Shown here: piece after piece, positions 8,059-14,900 of the stretch | Layout: the number at the start of each line of letters is the position of its first letter | Numbering within the stretch: position 1 is the stretch's first letter | DNA from: a virus | Length of the DNA: 64,000 nt | Strand: one strand, 5' to 3' | IMG/VR virus record: IMGVR_UViG_3300031857_013798 | Coordinates: 124,001-188,000 of that record | Notes under the pieces: generated by a model | Database searches by the model: none | Told to the model about the DNA's origin: nothing | Seen by the model: the letters and a program-made list of their open reading frames with translations, nothing else | Translations under genes and position numbers: made by a program

Positions 8059-8264
8059 ACAAGCGTAAAATCACTACACGGGTTATCTTTGATGGTGCTG
8101 TGGATAAAACCTATACACAGATGCGACAAGTGTATACTGATGACAAGGGTGAGTATGTAAATTGCAACCGCAATCGGTATCACATTGAGAATGATAGTTT
8201 TGATATTGTTTATACTACAGGTCAGGCGATATCGGTTAAAAAATTGTTTGAGGGTATGATATGA
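8055..8264 (+). CDS. hypothetical protein, 69 aa
   Basis: ATGA overlaps link it to both neighbours. The N-terminus is basic (MNKRKITTRVIFDGAVDK) and the rest is Tyr- and Asn-rich. No motif recognised. Confidence 0.65.
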   Translation: MNKRKITTRVIFDGAVDKTYTQMRQVYTDDKGEYVNCNRNRYHIENDSFDIVYTTGQAISVKKLFEGMI

Positions 8265-8488
8265 ACGAACGAATTCGACAACTTGCTGAACAGGCTGGCT
8301 ACGAAAAAGATATGTTTGGCATTGGACACTGGGATATGCCAGAGTGTAAAAAATTCGCCGAGTTGATTGTGAGAGAATGTATTGAACAAGCAAGCATTGG
8401 TAACGGGCACGGTAATAATCAATGGGATAGAGCGTTGACCTTTTCTGCAAAGAATATCAAAGAACATTTTGGAGTTGAAAGTGCCTAA
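8261..8488 (+). CDS. small phage protein of the FAELIVREC family, 75 aa (paralogue)
   Basis: MNERIRQLAEQAG, KFAELIVREC and a terminal KEHFGVE match the gene at 7601, indicating duplication within this operon. It overlaps the kinase-like gene that follows. Confidence 0.78.
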   Translation: MNERIRQLAEQAGYEKDMFGIGHWDMPECKKFAELIVRECIEQASIGNGHGNNQWDRALTFSAKNIKEHFGVESA

Positions 8489-8942
8489 ATTGTACATGTT
8501 GGTAGGAGTGCCAGGATCAGGCAAAAGCACCTGGATCAAAGACCAGGTCTGGGCCTTGGGCTTGAGTGTGGTCAGCACAGACCCCTGGGTGGAAGATTAT
8601 GCCCGGAGCCAAGGCAAGACCTATTCAGAAGTGTTTGAAGAATACATGCCTATTGCTGTTCGCCTGATGACCAACCATGCGTTGACTGCACAGGCTAACA
8701 ACAACGACATCATCTGGGATCAGACCAGCACCACACGGGCAAGCCGGGCCAAAAAGTTTCGCATGTTGCCGGAATACTCGGCCATTGCTGTGGTATTTCG
8801 AACGCCCGAGCCTGAAGAATTGGCTAGACGATTGGCCGGCCGTCCGGGCAAAACAATCCCATCTGAGGTGATTGCTCGCATGATTCGGGACTGGGAAGAG
8901 CCAGACTTGTCGGAAGGTTTTGAAGAAATTTGGAGAGTGTGA
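8481..8942 (+). CDS. P-loop polynucleotide kinase-like protein
   Basis: The GTG at 8481 is preferred as start: GGAG lies 6 bases upstream and the P-loop follows at once. Residues 6-16 give GVPGSGKSTW (Walker A), and the second half has the lid-like run ELARRLAGRPGKTIP and IARMIRDWEEP. This matches the kinase half of T4 PseT-like enzymes, which phosphorylate nucleic-acid 5' ends, often for RNA repair. The phosphatase and ligase halves are absent here. With so many tRNA genes in the window, a role in tRNA repair is possible but unproven. Confidence 0.82.
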   Translation: MPKLYMLVGVPGSGKSTWIKDQVWALGLSVVSTDPWVEDYARSQGKTYSEVFEEYMPIAVRLMTNHALTAQANNNDIIWDQTSTTRASRAKKFRMLPEYSAIAVVFRTPEPEELARRLAGRPGKTIPSEVIARMIRDWEEPDLSEGFEEIWRV

Positions 8943-9118
8943 TGATTAGAATCCTATTGGCTTTTGTTGTTGTGTTTGGCATGTTCTTTTTCGGCATTCA
9001 GTACCTACGGAACATGTCCGGAAAAGAATCGTGGAGTTTGGTAAAACTCTTGACTTACAGTGCATTTTGTGCTATACTTACTTTTGGTAGTCTACTTGCC
9101 CTTGTGGTACTTTTTTAA
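8942..9118 (+). CDS. small membrane protein, 58 aa
   Basis: The start codon shares a base with the kinase stop (TGATG) and follows GGAG. Two hydrophobic stretches, residues 2-18 and about 36-57, flank a short polar loop (RNMSGKESWS). Function unknown; it precedes the SPFH lipoprotein. Confidence 0.7.
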   Translation: MIRILLAFVVVFGMFFFGIQYLRNMSGKESWSLVKLLTYSAFCAILTFGSLLALVVLF

Positions 9119-9127
9119 GGAAATAAA

Positions 9128-9922
9128 ATGAAACGTATTTTGACTCTCTCCGTTCTTGCCGCGGCTGTGCTGGCAACAGGTTGTACTCGTATCGAAACAG
9201 GTGAAGTTGGTGTACGTGTTGGCTTTGATAAACAAGTCCAGCAAGGTGAATTAATGCCTGGCTCGTTTAATCAAACCTTTTGGGGTGATGTTCTTACATT
9301 CCCAATCAAGGACGTTAATGTCAAACTGGAGGACATGACACCTGTTGCTAAAGATAACTCAACAATGAAAGACTTTGATGCAGTGGTTATCTATAACATC
9401 AATCAAGCACAGGTAGCCGAGTTGTATAGCCAAAAGAGTCAAGCATTCCATGCTCGGCACAACGGCGACATCTACTTGATGTACAACTATATGGTTCAAA
9501 CCACTCGTAATGCCATCTACAAAGAAGCCCGAAAGTACGAGGCACTAGACATGGCTGATAATCGCCAAGTGATGGAACAAGCAATTAAAGAACAAATTCA
9601 AAAGAGTTTGGCTGATGAAAAACTTGATGGTAGTTTGGTTGTTGGTCAAGTGTTGATTCGGAATATTGTACCTGCAGATTCTGTGGTTGCGAGTGCAAAT
9701 GAGTTGGTTCGTGCCAAGAATGAATTGAAACAAAAAGAAGTTGAAGTTAAGACTGCTAAGATGGAAGCAGAACGTATGCAAGCATTGAGTAATCAAGGTG
9801 CTCAGTCAATTGCTTACATGCAAGCGCAGGCTATGATGAATATCTCAGAAGGTATCAAGAACGGTCGTGTGCAAACAATTGTTGTTCCTGCAAACTTCAA
9901 TGCGCTGATGATGCAAAAATGA
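9128..9922 (+). CDS. SPFH/prohibitin-family lipoprotein
   Basis: AAGGAAATAAA precedes the ATG. The N-terminus is a lipoprotein signal with the lipobox LATGC at residues 15-19, so the mature protein would be a lipid-anchored periplasmic or membrane-surface protein. It then shows the SPFH/band-7 pattern: GEVGVRVGFDKQV, a variable beta region, and a long C-terminal helix (ELVRAKNELKQKEVEVKTAK) predicted to coil. Prohibitin-like proteins occur in several large phages and may act on membrane proteases. The lipobox is unusual, since most SPFH proteins use a TM helix. Confidence 0.85.
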   Translation: MKRILTLSVLAAAVLATGCTRIETGEVGVRVGFDKQVQQGELMPGSFNQTFWGDVLTFPIKDVNVKLEDMTPVAKDNSTMKDFDAVVIYNINQAQVAELYSQKSQAFHARHNGDIYLMYNYMVQTTRNAIYKEARKYEALDMADNRQVMEQAIKEQIQKSLADEKLDGSLVVGQVLIRNIVPADSVVASANELVRAKNELKQKEVEVKTAKMEAERMQALSNQGAQSIAYMQAQAMMNISEGIKNGRVQTIVVPANFNALMMQK

Positions 9923-10215
9923 ACCGATTTAGACCACAAGATATATCTAAAAAGTATATCATGCAAGAACGCCGAATGGGTGTCTGGGTAAACTACAATT
10001 GGCAAACTCGCGACAAATGGTATCCTGCAGGCTGGAAGCCCAATCACATCAGCATTGGGCGCAGATTTGGCCACTTGCATTATCTTGCTTGCCATGCGCC
10101 AGCACCTGTCCAAAAGCGTTGGCGTGCGGCATACCAACGGTTCTGTAATCAGCACATTCCCAGCCGTGCCAGCATGCGATATCTTGCTGCCTTCACTTAT
10201 GATTCCAGGCTATGA
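9919..10215 (+). CDS. basic hypothetical protein, 98 aa
   Basis: An ATGA overlap follows the SPFH gene. It is very basic and aromatic (MGVWVNYNWQTRDKWYPAGW), with His and Cys residues in the middle (GHLHYLACHAP). No family recognised. Confidence 0.7.
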   Translation: MNRFRPQDISKKYIMQERRMGVWVNYNWQTRDKWYPAGWKPNHISIGRRFGHLHYLACHAPAPVQKRWRAAYQRFCNQHIPSRASMRYLAAFTYDSRL

Positions 10216-10370
10216 ATACTGAACTTGAACGCCTGGTGCGGGCCGCTGGCGCACCCGAAGAAGCGATGGACCAACTTTGGTTTGCTATCTTCTGTCAGCA
10301 ATTTGCTGACCTGCTGATTACCGAAATGGAAATGGATCAAGAGGCTGACCTACTGCAAGTAGATGCATAA
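10212..10370 (+). CDS. acidic hypothetical microprotein, 52 aa
   Basis: It starts at an ATGA overlap and ends just before the desaturase; its stop codon lies in that gene's TAAGTA late motif. Composition is acidic and helical (ELERLVRAAGAPEEAMDQLW). No function recognised. Confidence 0.65.
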   Translation: MNTELERLVRAAGAPEEAMDQLWFAIFCQQFADLLITEMEMDQEADLLQVDA

Positions 10371-10373
10371 GTA
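10368..10373 (+). promoter_or_regulatory. candidate late promoter (TAAGTA)
   Basis: TAAGTA ends 5 nt before the ATG at 10379 and contains the TAA stop of the upstream gene; no Shine-Dalgarno sequence. Confidence 0.55.
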
Positions 10374-10378
10374 TCTGC

Positions 10379-11143
10379 ATGAAAAAGAAAAACTGGTTTG
10401 TGCCTTCGCACAACGAAATGATTGCATACAGTGCCTGTCTACATGTGATCCTGGTCTACTTTATCTTCAACAGTGAAGCATGGCAGTGGGCAATATGTCT
10501 GTTGGTCTACTATATCAAGATGGTAGTCGGAACTGTAACAGTTCATCGGCTGATCACCCATCGTTCTTTTCAAGCACCAAAATGGTTTGAATATCTAGGA
10601 ACATTGATTGCTATTCCTGGCACAACTTTACCAATGTTGTATTGGGTAGCAATACATCGAGCGCATCATAGACACTCTGACACAAAAGATGATCCGCACT
10701 CACCTGCGGTATACGGTTATCTAGCCGTGCAATTTAGACTCACACCTGCTACTCCAAAATTAAGTTATGCTCCAGAGATTGTGAAATCCAAATTTCACAT
10801 GCACATGTACTACAATCATTGGTTGTACACTATCTTGGTCGGGGTGGCAGTTTACATGATAGATCCTTATGCAGTAGTGTATGCTTATTTGGTTCCGTCA
10901 CTATTGTTGCAACATGCCAGTTCACTGACCAACTCTCTCACTCACAGTCCATCAGGATATAGAAATTTTGACACACGTGATCAAAGTTCAAATAACCTGC
11001 TGGTAGGATATTTGACTGGTGGAGAGGGCTGGCACAACAATCATCACGCCGCTGCCGCAGATCCACAGTTTGGCAAAAAATGGTGGGAATTTGATCCTGG
11101 ATACCGCTTAATTCAATTGGTAAGAACTGACAAAGACCGTTGA
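10379..11143 (+). CDS. delta-9-type fatty acid desaturase (copy 1)
   Basis: All three histidine boxes of membrane desaturases are present: HRLITHRSF, HRAHHRHSD and EGWHNNHH, separated by hydrophobic segments in the usual order. Length (254 aa) fits the acyl-CoA/acyl-lipid delta-9 family, which inserts a double bond using a di-iron centre in the membrane. Two more copies lie at 28854 and 30376. The start has a TAAGTA late motif and no ribosome-binding site. Its TGA stop is in the next -35 box. Confidence 0.92.
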   Translation: MKKKNWFVPSHNEMIAYSACLHVILVYFIFNSEAWQWAICLLVYYIKMVVGTVTVHRLITHRSFQAPKWFEYLGTLIAIPGTTLPMLYWVAIHRAHHRHSDTKDDPHSPAVYGYLAVQFRLTPATPKLSYAPEIVKSKFHMHMYYNHWLYTILVGVAVYMIDPYAVVYAYLVPSLLLQHASSLTNSLTHSPSGYRNFDTRDQSSNNLLVGYLTGGEGWHNNHHAAAADPQFGKKWWEFDPGYRLIQLVRTDKDR

Positions 11144-11168
11144 CAAACACTTAGCATTTTTGTATAAT
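11140..11168 (+). promoter_or_regulatory. sigma70-type promoter overlapping a stop codon
   Basis: TTGACA-17 nt-TATAAT; the desaturase TGA (11141-11143) is inside the -35 box. Confidence 0.85.
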
Positions 11169-11197
11169 AATTCTATACAAAATAGAAAGGGTATGCT

Positions 11198-11578
11198 ATG
11201 GAATTTCTTCCAGTATTAGAACTAATTGATCGACTCTGCATTGCCAGAGTAAAACATGCACGAACCAAAGGCGCCAACCAAGTTGAACTTGATTGGTACG
11301 AGGACAAGTTTCGACAACTACCACAAAGCGCAGAACTAGATGAGGACATTCAAGCAATGACCGACATCCATCATGCTATCTGGGATCTAGAATGGCAGCT
11401 CAAATCAGGCGTGGAGCAAATGTTGAGCCTTCAGGAGATTGGTCGCCGAGCCATTGCCATTAGAGATCATAACAACAAACGTATTGCTTACAAAAATTCT
11501 GTTGCCAGCATTTTAGGGCATCCTGTAAAAGAAATCAAACATGACCACCTGGCCGACGGAACAGTTGACACTAAATAG
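11198..11578 (+). CDS. hypothetical helical protein, 126 aa
   Basis: GAAAGGG lies upstream of the ATG. The protein is mostly helical and charged (VELDWYEDKFRQLPQSAELD). The first tRNA promoter lies in its C-terminal codons. No motif recognised. Confidence 0.75.
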   Translation: MEFLPVLELIDRLCIARVKHARTKGANQVELDWYEDKFRQLPQSAELDEDIQAMTDIHHAIWDLEWQLKSGVEQMLSLQEIGRRAIAIRDHNNKRIAYKNSVASILGHPVKEIKHDHLADGTVDTK

Positions 11579-11593
11579 TTTTCCTGCTACAAT
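11565..11593 (+). promoter_or_regulatory. sigma70-type promoter for the first tRNA cluster
   Basis: TTGACA-17 nt-TACAAT with TGC before the -10, ending 9 bases before the first tRNA. Confidence 0.8.
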
Positions 11594-11601
11594 GTAGCAC
11601 A

Positions 11602-11676
11602 GGGCCAATAGCTTAATGGTAAAGCAACCGACTCATAATCGGTCGAGTCTTGGTTCAATTCCAAGTTGGCCCACCA
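11602..11676 (+). tRNA. tRNA with CAT anticodon, probably Ile2
   Basis: GGGCCAA pairs with TTGGCCC; the anticodon loop is CTCATAA in a CCGA/TCGG stem; CCA is encoded. The CGACTCATAATCG arm matches bacterial tRNA-Ile2, which reads AUA once its C34 becomes lysidine. Elongator Met is the alternative. Confidence 0.85.
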
Positions 11677-11681
11677 AACAT

Positions 11682-11756
11682 CTGGCGTTCGTTCAACGGA
11701 TAGGACATGATTCTTCTAAAGTCATTATAGAGGTTCGATTCCTCTACGCCGGACCA
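11682..11756 (+). tRNA. tRNA-Arg (TCT)
   Basis: Acceptor CTGGCGT/ACGCCGG, anticodon loop CTTCTAA, T loop TTCGATT, encoded CCA. Confidence 0.88.
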
Positions 11757-11774
11757 TGTATTAAATAACGCAAA

Positions 11775-11860
11775 GCCAGAGTGGTGGAATGGTATACACA
11801 GCAGACTTAAAATCTGCCGCTTGCAAGGGCATACGGGTTCGAGTCCCGTCTCTGGTACCA
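11775..11860 (+). tRNA. tRNA-Leu (TAA)
   Basis: GCCAGAG/CTCTGGT acceptor, anticodon loop CTTAAAA, long variable arm, T loop TTCGAGT, encoded CCA: a normal class II leucine tRNA. Confidence 0.92.
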
Positions 11861-11866
11861 AACATT

Positions 11867-12400
11867 ATGAACAAAAGTCCTACTCGCGGAACCTTTCACA
11901 GTCAATGCAGAATTGAAGATGTCATTGCGGAAGGAGGAGATCCTGCCACTGACGAAGATGTTCAACGAGCTTTAGATCTTGAACGCATGATCAACGAACA
12001 TCAGGCTCAACGCGAAGCCGACGAACGGTGGCGAGAAAACAATCTTGAATATGATTTGCGTAGCACCAAGTGGGTTTGCGACAAAGCCAAGGCCAGCGAT
12101 ACCTACGCTCAAAACATCTACGCAGCCTTGTGCAATCAAGACTGGCAACGCAACGAAGTATGGCCTTTGCTAAAGGGAGAGACCTACAGTTGTTCGTGGC
12201 GCTATGCCGGGGGTATTGTTGCCGACATGCGTGAACAAGGTGACTATATTGATTGGTACTGTTCGGGCATAGGCGATGGACTGGGCAATGGTGATGCTGA
12301 CGGTGTTAAAAGATATGTACCCGAAGGACATGTCACAGAAGAAATCCAGGAAGACTTTTTTAAGTTGGGCTGGATCCCAGTAGATAGCGGGGATGAATAA
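11867..12400 (+). CDS. hypothetical protein, 177 aa
   Basis: The start at 11867 falls just after tRNA-Leu; an in-frame extension into the tRNA is rejected. The N-terminal half is charged and helical (LERMINEHQAQREADERWR), the C-terminal half has aromatic and Gly residues (GIGDGLGNGDADGVKRYVPEG). No domain recognised. Confidence 0.7.
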   Translation: MNKSPTRGTFHSQCRIEDVIAEGGDPATDEDVQRALDLERMINEHQAQREADERWRENNLEYDLRSTKWVCDKAKASDTYAQNIYAALCNQDWQRNEVWPLLKGETYSCSWRYAGGIVADMREQGDYIDWYCSGIGDGLGNGDADGVKRYVPEGHVTEEIQEDFFKLGWIPVDSGDE

Positions 12401-12403
12401 ATA
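12398..12403 (+). promoter_or_regulatory. candidate late promoter (TAAATA)
   Basis: TAAATA ends 5 nt before the GTG at 12409 and overlaps the previous stop codon. Confidence 0.5.
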
Positions 12404-12408
12404 GGTAT

Positions 12409-12570
12409 GTGCTCAATCCCATAAAAAAACTACAAGAAAATCTAGCCCGAGACTTGGTCAGTCTGGAGGACACAGACTTGGTGTCGGAACAACAACTAGA
12501 CAAAATTACTGATGCATACGCACAAGTGTATGACATCATCTCCAAAGCAGTTGACAAGCCCAAAGAATAA
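12409..12570 (+). CDS. hypothetical protein, 53 aa, GTG start
   Basis: The frame is open from a GTG placed exactly where the late motif predicts a start; the nearby ATG at 12407 leads to an early stop. The peptide is acidic and helical (KKLQENLARDLVSLEDTDL). Support is moderate: open frame, motif spacing and a helical amphipathic pattern. Confidence 0.5.
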   Translation: MLNPIKKLQENLARDLVSLEDTDLVSEQQLDKITDAYAQVYDIISKAVDKPKE

Positions 12571-12573
12571 ATA
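12568..12573 (+). promoter_or_regulatory. candidate late promoter before the tmRNA acceptor piece
   Basis: AATAAATA overlaps the preceding stop codon; a start of transcription would fall near 12580, close to the predicted 5' end of the tmRNA acceptor piece. Confidence 0.4.
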
Positions 12574-12579
12574 TATACT

Positions 12580-12650
12580 GCGAGTTATTGCTGTATGAAG
12601 CCGAGAGAAAAGTGTTCTGGACGGGGGTGCGAATCCCCCCAGGTCCACCA
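12580..12650 (+). ncRNA. ssrA: tmRNA, acceptor piece of a split, permuted ssrA
   Basis: This piece ends GGGGG-TGCGAAT-CCCCC (T arm, 12623-12639), CAGGTCC (12640-12646), A, CCA. CAGGTCC pairs over 7 bp with GGGCCTG at 12866-12872, including a third-position G-U pair, the alanine-tRNA-synthetase identity element also present in tmRNA. The acceptor half therefore comes before the coding half, as in the two-piece tmRNAs of alphaproteobacteria, cyanobacteria and some betaproteobacteria. The 5' end at about 12580 is a guess. Together the pieces would rescue stalled ribosomes with SmpB. Confidence 0.8.
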
Positions 12651-12662
12651 TAAGGAAGTTTA

Positions 12663-12773
12663 ATGATAGGTTATGTTTTATTTTTGTTATTTTGGTTAGT
12701 GTTTGGTGTATTTTATTTTACACGTGATACCACATTGGACGAAGAGAAAATAAAAAACTGTGAGTTATGGTAA
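12663..12773 (+). CDS. membrane microprotein between the two tmRNA pieces, 36 aa
   Basis: AAGGA lies 7 bases before the ATG. The first 20 residues are hydrophobic (VLFLLFWLVFGVFYF), followed by a charged tail (DTTLDEEKIKNCELW). It lies wholly inside the 215-nt gap between tmRNA pieces, so any continuous precursor would also be an mRNA. Confidence 0.55.
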   Translation: MIGYVLFLLFWLVFGVFYFTRDTTLDEEKIKNCELW

Positions 12774-12774
12774 T

Positions 12775-12852
12775 ATGGAAAATTTAGCAAAATTTTTATT
12801 AATTGTTTTTCCAATATTATGCTTGTTGTTAACAACATTAAGCGTAGATTAA
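12775..12852 (+). CDS. membrane microprotein, 25 aa
   Basis: It starts 2 nt after the preceding stop. After MENLAKF it is a single hydrophobic segment (LLIVFPILCLLLTTL). Length makes it uncertain, but the tandem arrangement with another membrane microprotein supports it. Confidence 0.4.
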   Translation: MENLAKFLLIVFPILCLLLTTLSVD

Positions 12853-12865
12853 GTTTCTTTATGAT

Positions 12866-13051
12866 GGGCCTGACCTAGATTCGACAGGGCAAAGAGTAAC
12901 AGAGTGGACAGCACGGTAGGCGATGACCGTAAATCAAGCAAAACTTTTATCTGCAAATGATGAAAAATTCTTGATGGCCGCTTAAGGTCGTCTAGGGTAG
13001 GAAATACCTCGTAACAGAAACCACCAAAATGGCTGCGAAAGTAGCCATTTT
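12866..13051 (+). ncRNA. ssrA: tmRNA, coding piece of a split, permuted ssrA
   Basis: GGGCCTGACCTAGATTCGAC at 12866-12885 matches the conserved tmRNA 5' end. The tag frame 12953-12985 encodes ANDEKFLMAA and a TAA stop, ending in the protease signal LMAA-like tail and close to the betaproteobacterial ANDE-type tags. No CCA end follows; instead a 9-bp hairpin (13026-13051) and a T run close the piece. Its acceptor strand pairs with the piece at 12640-12646. Confidence 0.85.
13026..13051 (+). terminator. hairpin ending the tmRNA coding piece
   Basis: AAAATGGCT (13026-13034) and AGCCATTTT (13043-13051) pair perfectly around an 8-nt loop. It may be a terminator or the 3' processing structure. Confidence 0.55.
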
Positions 13052-13053
13052 CT

Positions 13054-13083
13054 TTGACATTCTCAGTGTTTGTGCTATATAAT
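13054..13083 (+). promoter_or_regulatory. sigma70-type promoter of the porin
   Basis: TTGACA, 18 nt, TATAAT, directly after the tmRNA hairpin. Confidence 0.75.
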
Positions 13084-13131
13084 ACTCTATGATCGACATT
13101 TGATCATTTCATTAACAAGGAAAAATTACTT

Positions 13132-14022
13132 ATGAAGAAAGTTCTAATTGCGTTGACCCTGGCAGTTGCTGGTGTTGCAAGCGCACAAGTTGGTATCTAT
13201 GGTCGTGTTGGCACTTACCTTGACAACACCAAAACTGGTGCTTCCACCGTGCAAGGCATGGCCAATGACTTGAGTCACTTTGGCATTCGTGCTACTGAAA
13301 ACTTAGGTGGCGGATTAACAGCTCGTGCCACATACGAGACCGGCATCCAAGCCAACAGCCCAGACACTGGTACTGACACTAGACTTGGCGATCGCCAAAG
13401 CACCGTGGGTATTGCTCACAAAATGGGTAGCGTTGATCTTGGTCGCAATGTTCACACTCACTTCTTGGCCATCAGCGACAATGATCCATTTGGCACATTG
13501 ATTGGTAGCTCAGCTGCCGACGTGCATAACCTGCGTGGTTTGCGTTTGAGCAATGCCGCTTTCACTTCTGTGAACTTTGGCAATGTCTCTGCTAACTTTG
13601 ATCGTAGCACTGGTGCTGTTGGCACTGCCGCTGATCCTTATGCCGCATCCGTGATTGCCGCAGTTGGACCTGCTGTGTTGACTTATGCTCGTTACGAAGC
13701 TGGCGCAGAAACCAGTGACGTGTTGGCTGCTCGTGCTAAATTTGGTGCAACCACTGTGTTTGCCAGCGCAAGCGACAACAAAGGCGTTGCTGCCAACACC
13801 AACCGTGCTCAGTTGGTCGGCGTGGCACACAAACTTGGTGGACCAGTCACAGTGAAGGCCAGCTATGGTCGCATTGAAAATGGCATCAAGAGTTACAACG
13901 TAGGTGCTGAGTATGCTTTCAGCAAAAAGACCTATGCACAAGTTTTGTATCGTACAGTTGAGGGAACCTCAGCAGCCACTGATGTCAAACAAGTAGCAGG
14001 CGGGTTGGTCGTACAGTTCTAA
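13132..14022 (+). CDS. betaproteobacterial-type outer membrane porin
   Basis: The 296-residue protein starts with a signal peptide (MKKVLIALTLAVAGVASAQ, cleavage after ASA) and continues VGIYGRVGTYLD, the typical first strand of Gram-negative porins of betaproteobacteria. Alternating polar and aromatic residues run throughout, and it ends in a terminal Phe (VVQF), the outer-membrane insertion signal. AAGGA precedes the ATG, and a strong terminator follows. A porin is rare in a phage: it could change host permeability, block receptors against rival phages, or be a captured host gene. Confidence 0.9.
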   Translation: MKKVLIALTLAVAGVASAQVGIYGRVGTYLDNTKTGASTVQGMANDLSHFGIRATENLGGGLTARATYETGIQANSPDTGTDTRLGDRQSTVGIAHKMGSVDLGRNVHTHFLAISDNDPFGTLIGSSAADVHNLRGLRLSNAAFTSVNFGNVSANFDRSTGAVGTAADPYAASVIAAVGPAVLTYARYEAGAETSDVLAARAKFGATTVFASASDNKGVAANTNRAQLVGVAHKLGGPVTVKASYGRIENGIKSYNVGAEYAFSKKTYAQVLYRTVEGTSAATDVKQVAGGLVVQF

Positions 14023-14041
14023 AACAGAAGTAGTACAAACC

Positions 14042-14070
14042 AAAAAACCCGCCAAGTAGGCGGGTTTTTT
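14042..14070 (+). terminator. rho-independent terminator of the porin
   Basis: AACCCGCC/GGCGGGTT stem with a 5-nt loop and a run of T. Confidence 0.92.
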
Positions 14071-14078
14071 TATGGCAG

Positions 14079-14107
14079 TAGACCAATAATTGGATTGGTG
14101 CTATACT
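14079..14107 (+). promoter_or_regulatory. sigma70-type promoter for a short RNA
   Basis: TAGACC-17 nt-TATACT with an extended -10 (GTGC before it). The start region resembles that of the promoter at 14177 (tandem GCTATACTAGA). Confidence 0.6.
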
Positions 14108-14176
14108 AGACACAAGTTAGAAAAACAGCGAAGTTTGTAAAGACCCTGCAACAAGGCGGGGCATTTACAAAACAAG
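14108..14176 (+). ncRNA. short structured RNA
   Basis: GTTTGTAAA and TTTACAAAAC form a stem around a small CCCTGC/GCGGGG hairpin. It follows its own promoter and has no open reading frame. Function unknown. Confidence 0.4.
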
Positions 14177-14205
14177 TTGACCAGTAAAGCAGGAGATGCT
14201 ATACT
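14177..14205 (+). promoter_or_regulatory. sigma70-type promoter for a structured-RNA unit
   Basis: TTGACC-17 nt-TATACT with TGC before the -10. The sequence after the -10 repeats that of the promoter at 14079. Confidence 0.75.
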
Positions 14206-14273
14206 AGAGACTAGTTAGAAAACAAAGGCAGTTGATCGAAACTACTTTGAAGTTCGTTAAAAATTTAATTTTG

Positions 14274-14306
14274 TATAGTGCCCCAGATTAAGTTCTGGGC
14301 ACTATA
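14274..14306 (+). repeat. strong hairpin upstream of a structured RNA
   Basis: TATAGTGCCCCAGA pairs with TCTGGGCACTATA with one bulged C, around a 6-nt loop. It may end the RNA started at about 14212. Confidence 0.65.
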
Positions 14307-14309
14307 TGT

Positions 14310-14524
14310 AAACACATTAGGGTTACCTAGTCCGTTAGGGGTGAACAAAGGCTGATTCGAGCCGGATACCCATGAAGCAGGAGGGCCTAAGAGTAGCGCG
14401 AGACACCATCGAGCGTGAGGGATAAGGCTACACCAAACTCCAGGAAGGCGGCGGAACTACTGGGCCTGTAATGAGGTCTTGATGCAAGTTGGTGATGCGT
14501 GTCAAGAACTTCCCTAATGTGTTT
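14310..14524 (+). ncRNA. structured RNA of about 215 nt, unassigned
   Basis: A 13-bp perfect stem, AAACACATTAGGG (14310-14322) with CCCTAATGTGTTT (14512-14524), closes a region full of short complementary segments and without an open frame. An inner hairpin TCTTGA/TCAAGA lies near the 3' end. No known RNA family was recognised. It sits immediately before tRNA-Glu, so it may be processed from the tRNA precursor. Confidence 0.6.
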
Positions 14525-14540
14525 TCATATAGTGAACTAT

Positions 14541-14615
14541 GGAGCGTTCGTCTATCGGTTAGGACACAAGCCTTTCACGCCTGTAAGAGGGGTTCGATTC
14601 CCCTACGCTCTACCA
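14541..14615 (+). tRNA. tRNA-Glu (TTC)
   Basis: GGAGCGT/ACGCTCT acceptor, anticodon loop CTTTCAC, T loop TTCGATT, encoded CCA; one A-C mismatch in the anticodon stem. Confidence 0.9.
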
Positions 14616-14818
14616 AATCCCGTTACTACTTTCGTTAAAGTAGCGTTTGATTAGCGATAGAGATCCGGTGGCAGAAGACCGTAAGCGTAAGGATGGAGAC
14701 TACCCTTACAGACTCTGATAGGCAGAATCTCACTGCACACAGACTTTGAATAAATGAGATGGACAGAGTAACTGCTCAATTAAGGGCTGGCGTGGAACCC
14801 AGTAGCTTATCCTAATTT
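14616..14818 (+). ncRNA. structured RNA spacer of about 200 nt, unassigned
   Basis: No open frame. A CTACTTT/AAAGTAG hairpin (14626-14643) opens it, followed by GC-rich pairs such as GGATGGAG... and CCGGTGGCAG with nearby complements. It separates tRNA-Glu and tRNA-Asp and may be a spacer RNA or an independent ncRNA. Confidence 0.4.
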
Positions 14819-14893
14819 GGTCTCAAGGTGTTCATGGACGCACACAGCACTGTCACTGCTGAGGAGGGGGATCGTTACCCCCTGGGACCGCCA
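14819..14893 (+). tRNA. tRNA-Asp (GTC) with atypical T loop
   Basis: GGTCTCA/TGGGACC acceptor, anticodon stem CAGCA/TGCTG with loop CTGTCAC, discriminator G as in tRNA-Asp, encoded CCA. The T loop is ATCGTTA instead of TTCRANY, so the 54-58 pair is A-U rather than U-A. The same loop occurs in tRNA-Thr(GGT). Confidence 0.8.
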
Positions 14894-14900
14894 AGTTTAT

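Noticed and set aside
13019-13026. CCACCA as the 3' end of a one-piece tmRNA
   Set aside because: There is no T arm before it and no strand pairing with GGGCCTG; the acceptor lies upstream instead.
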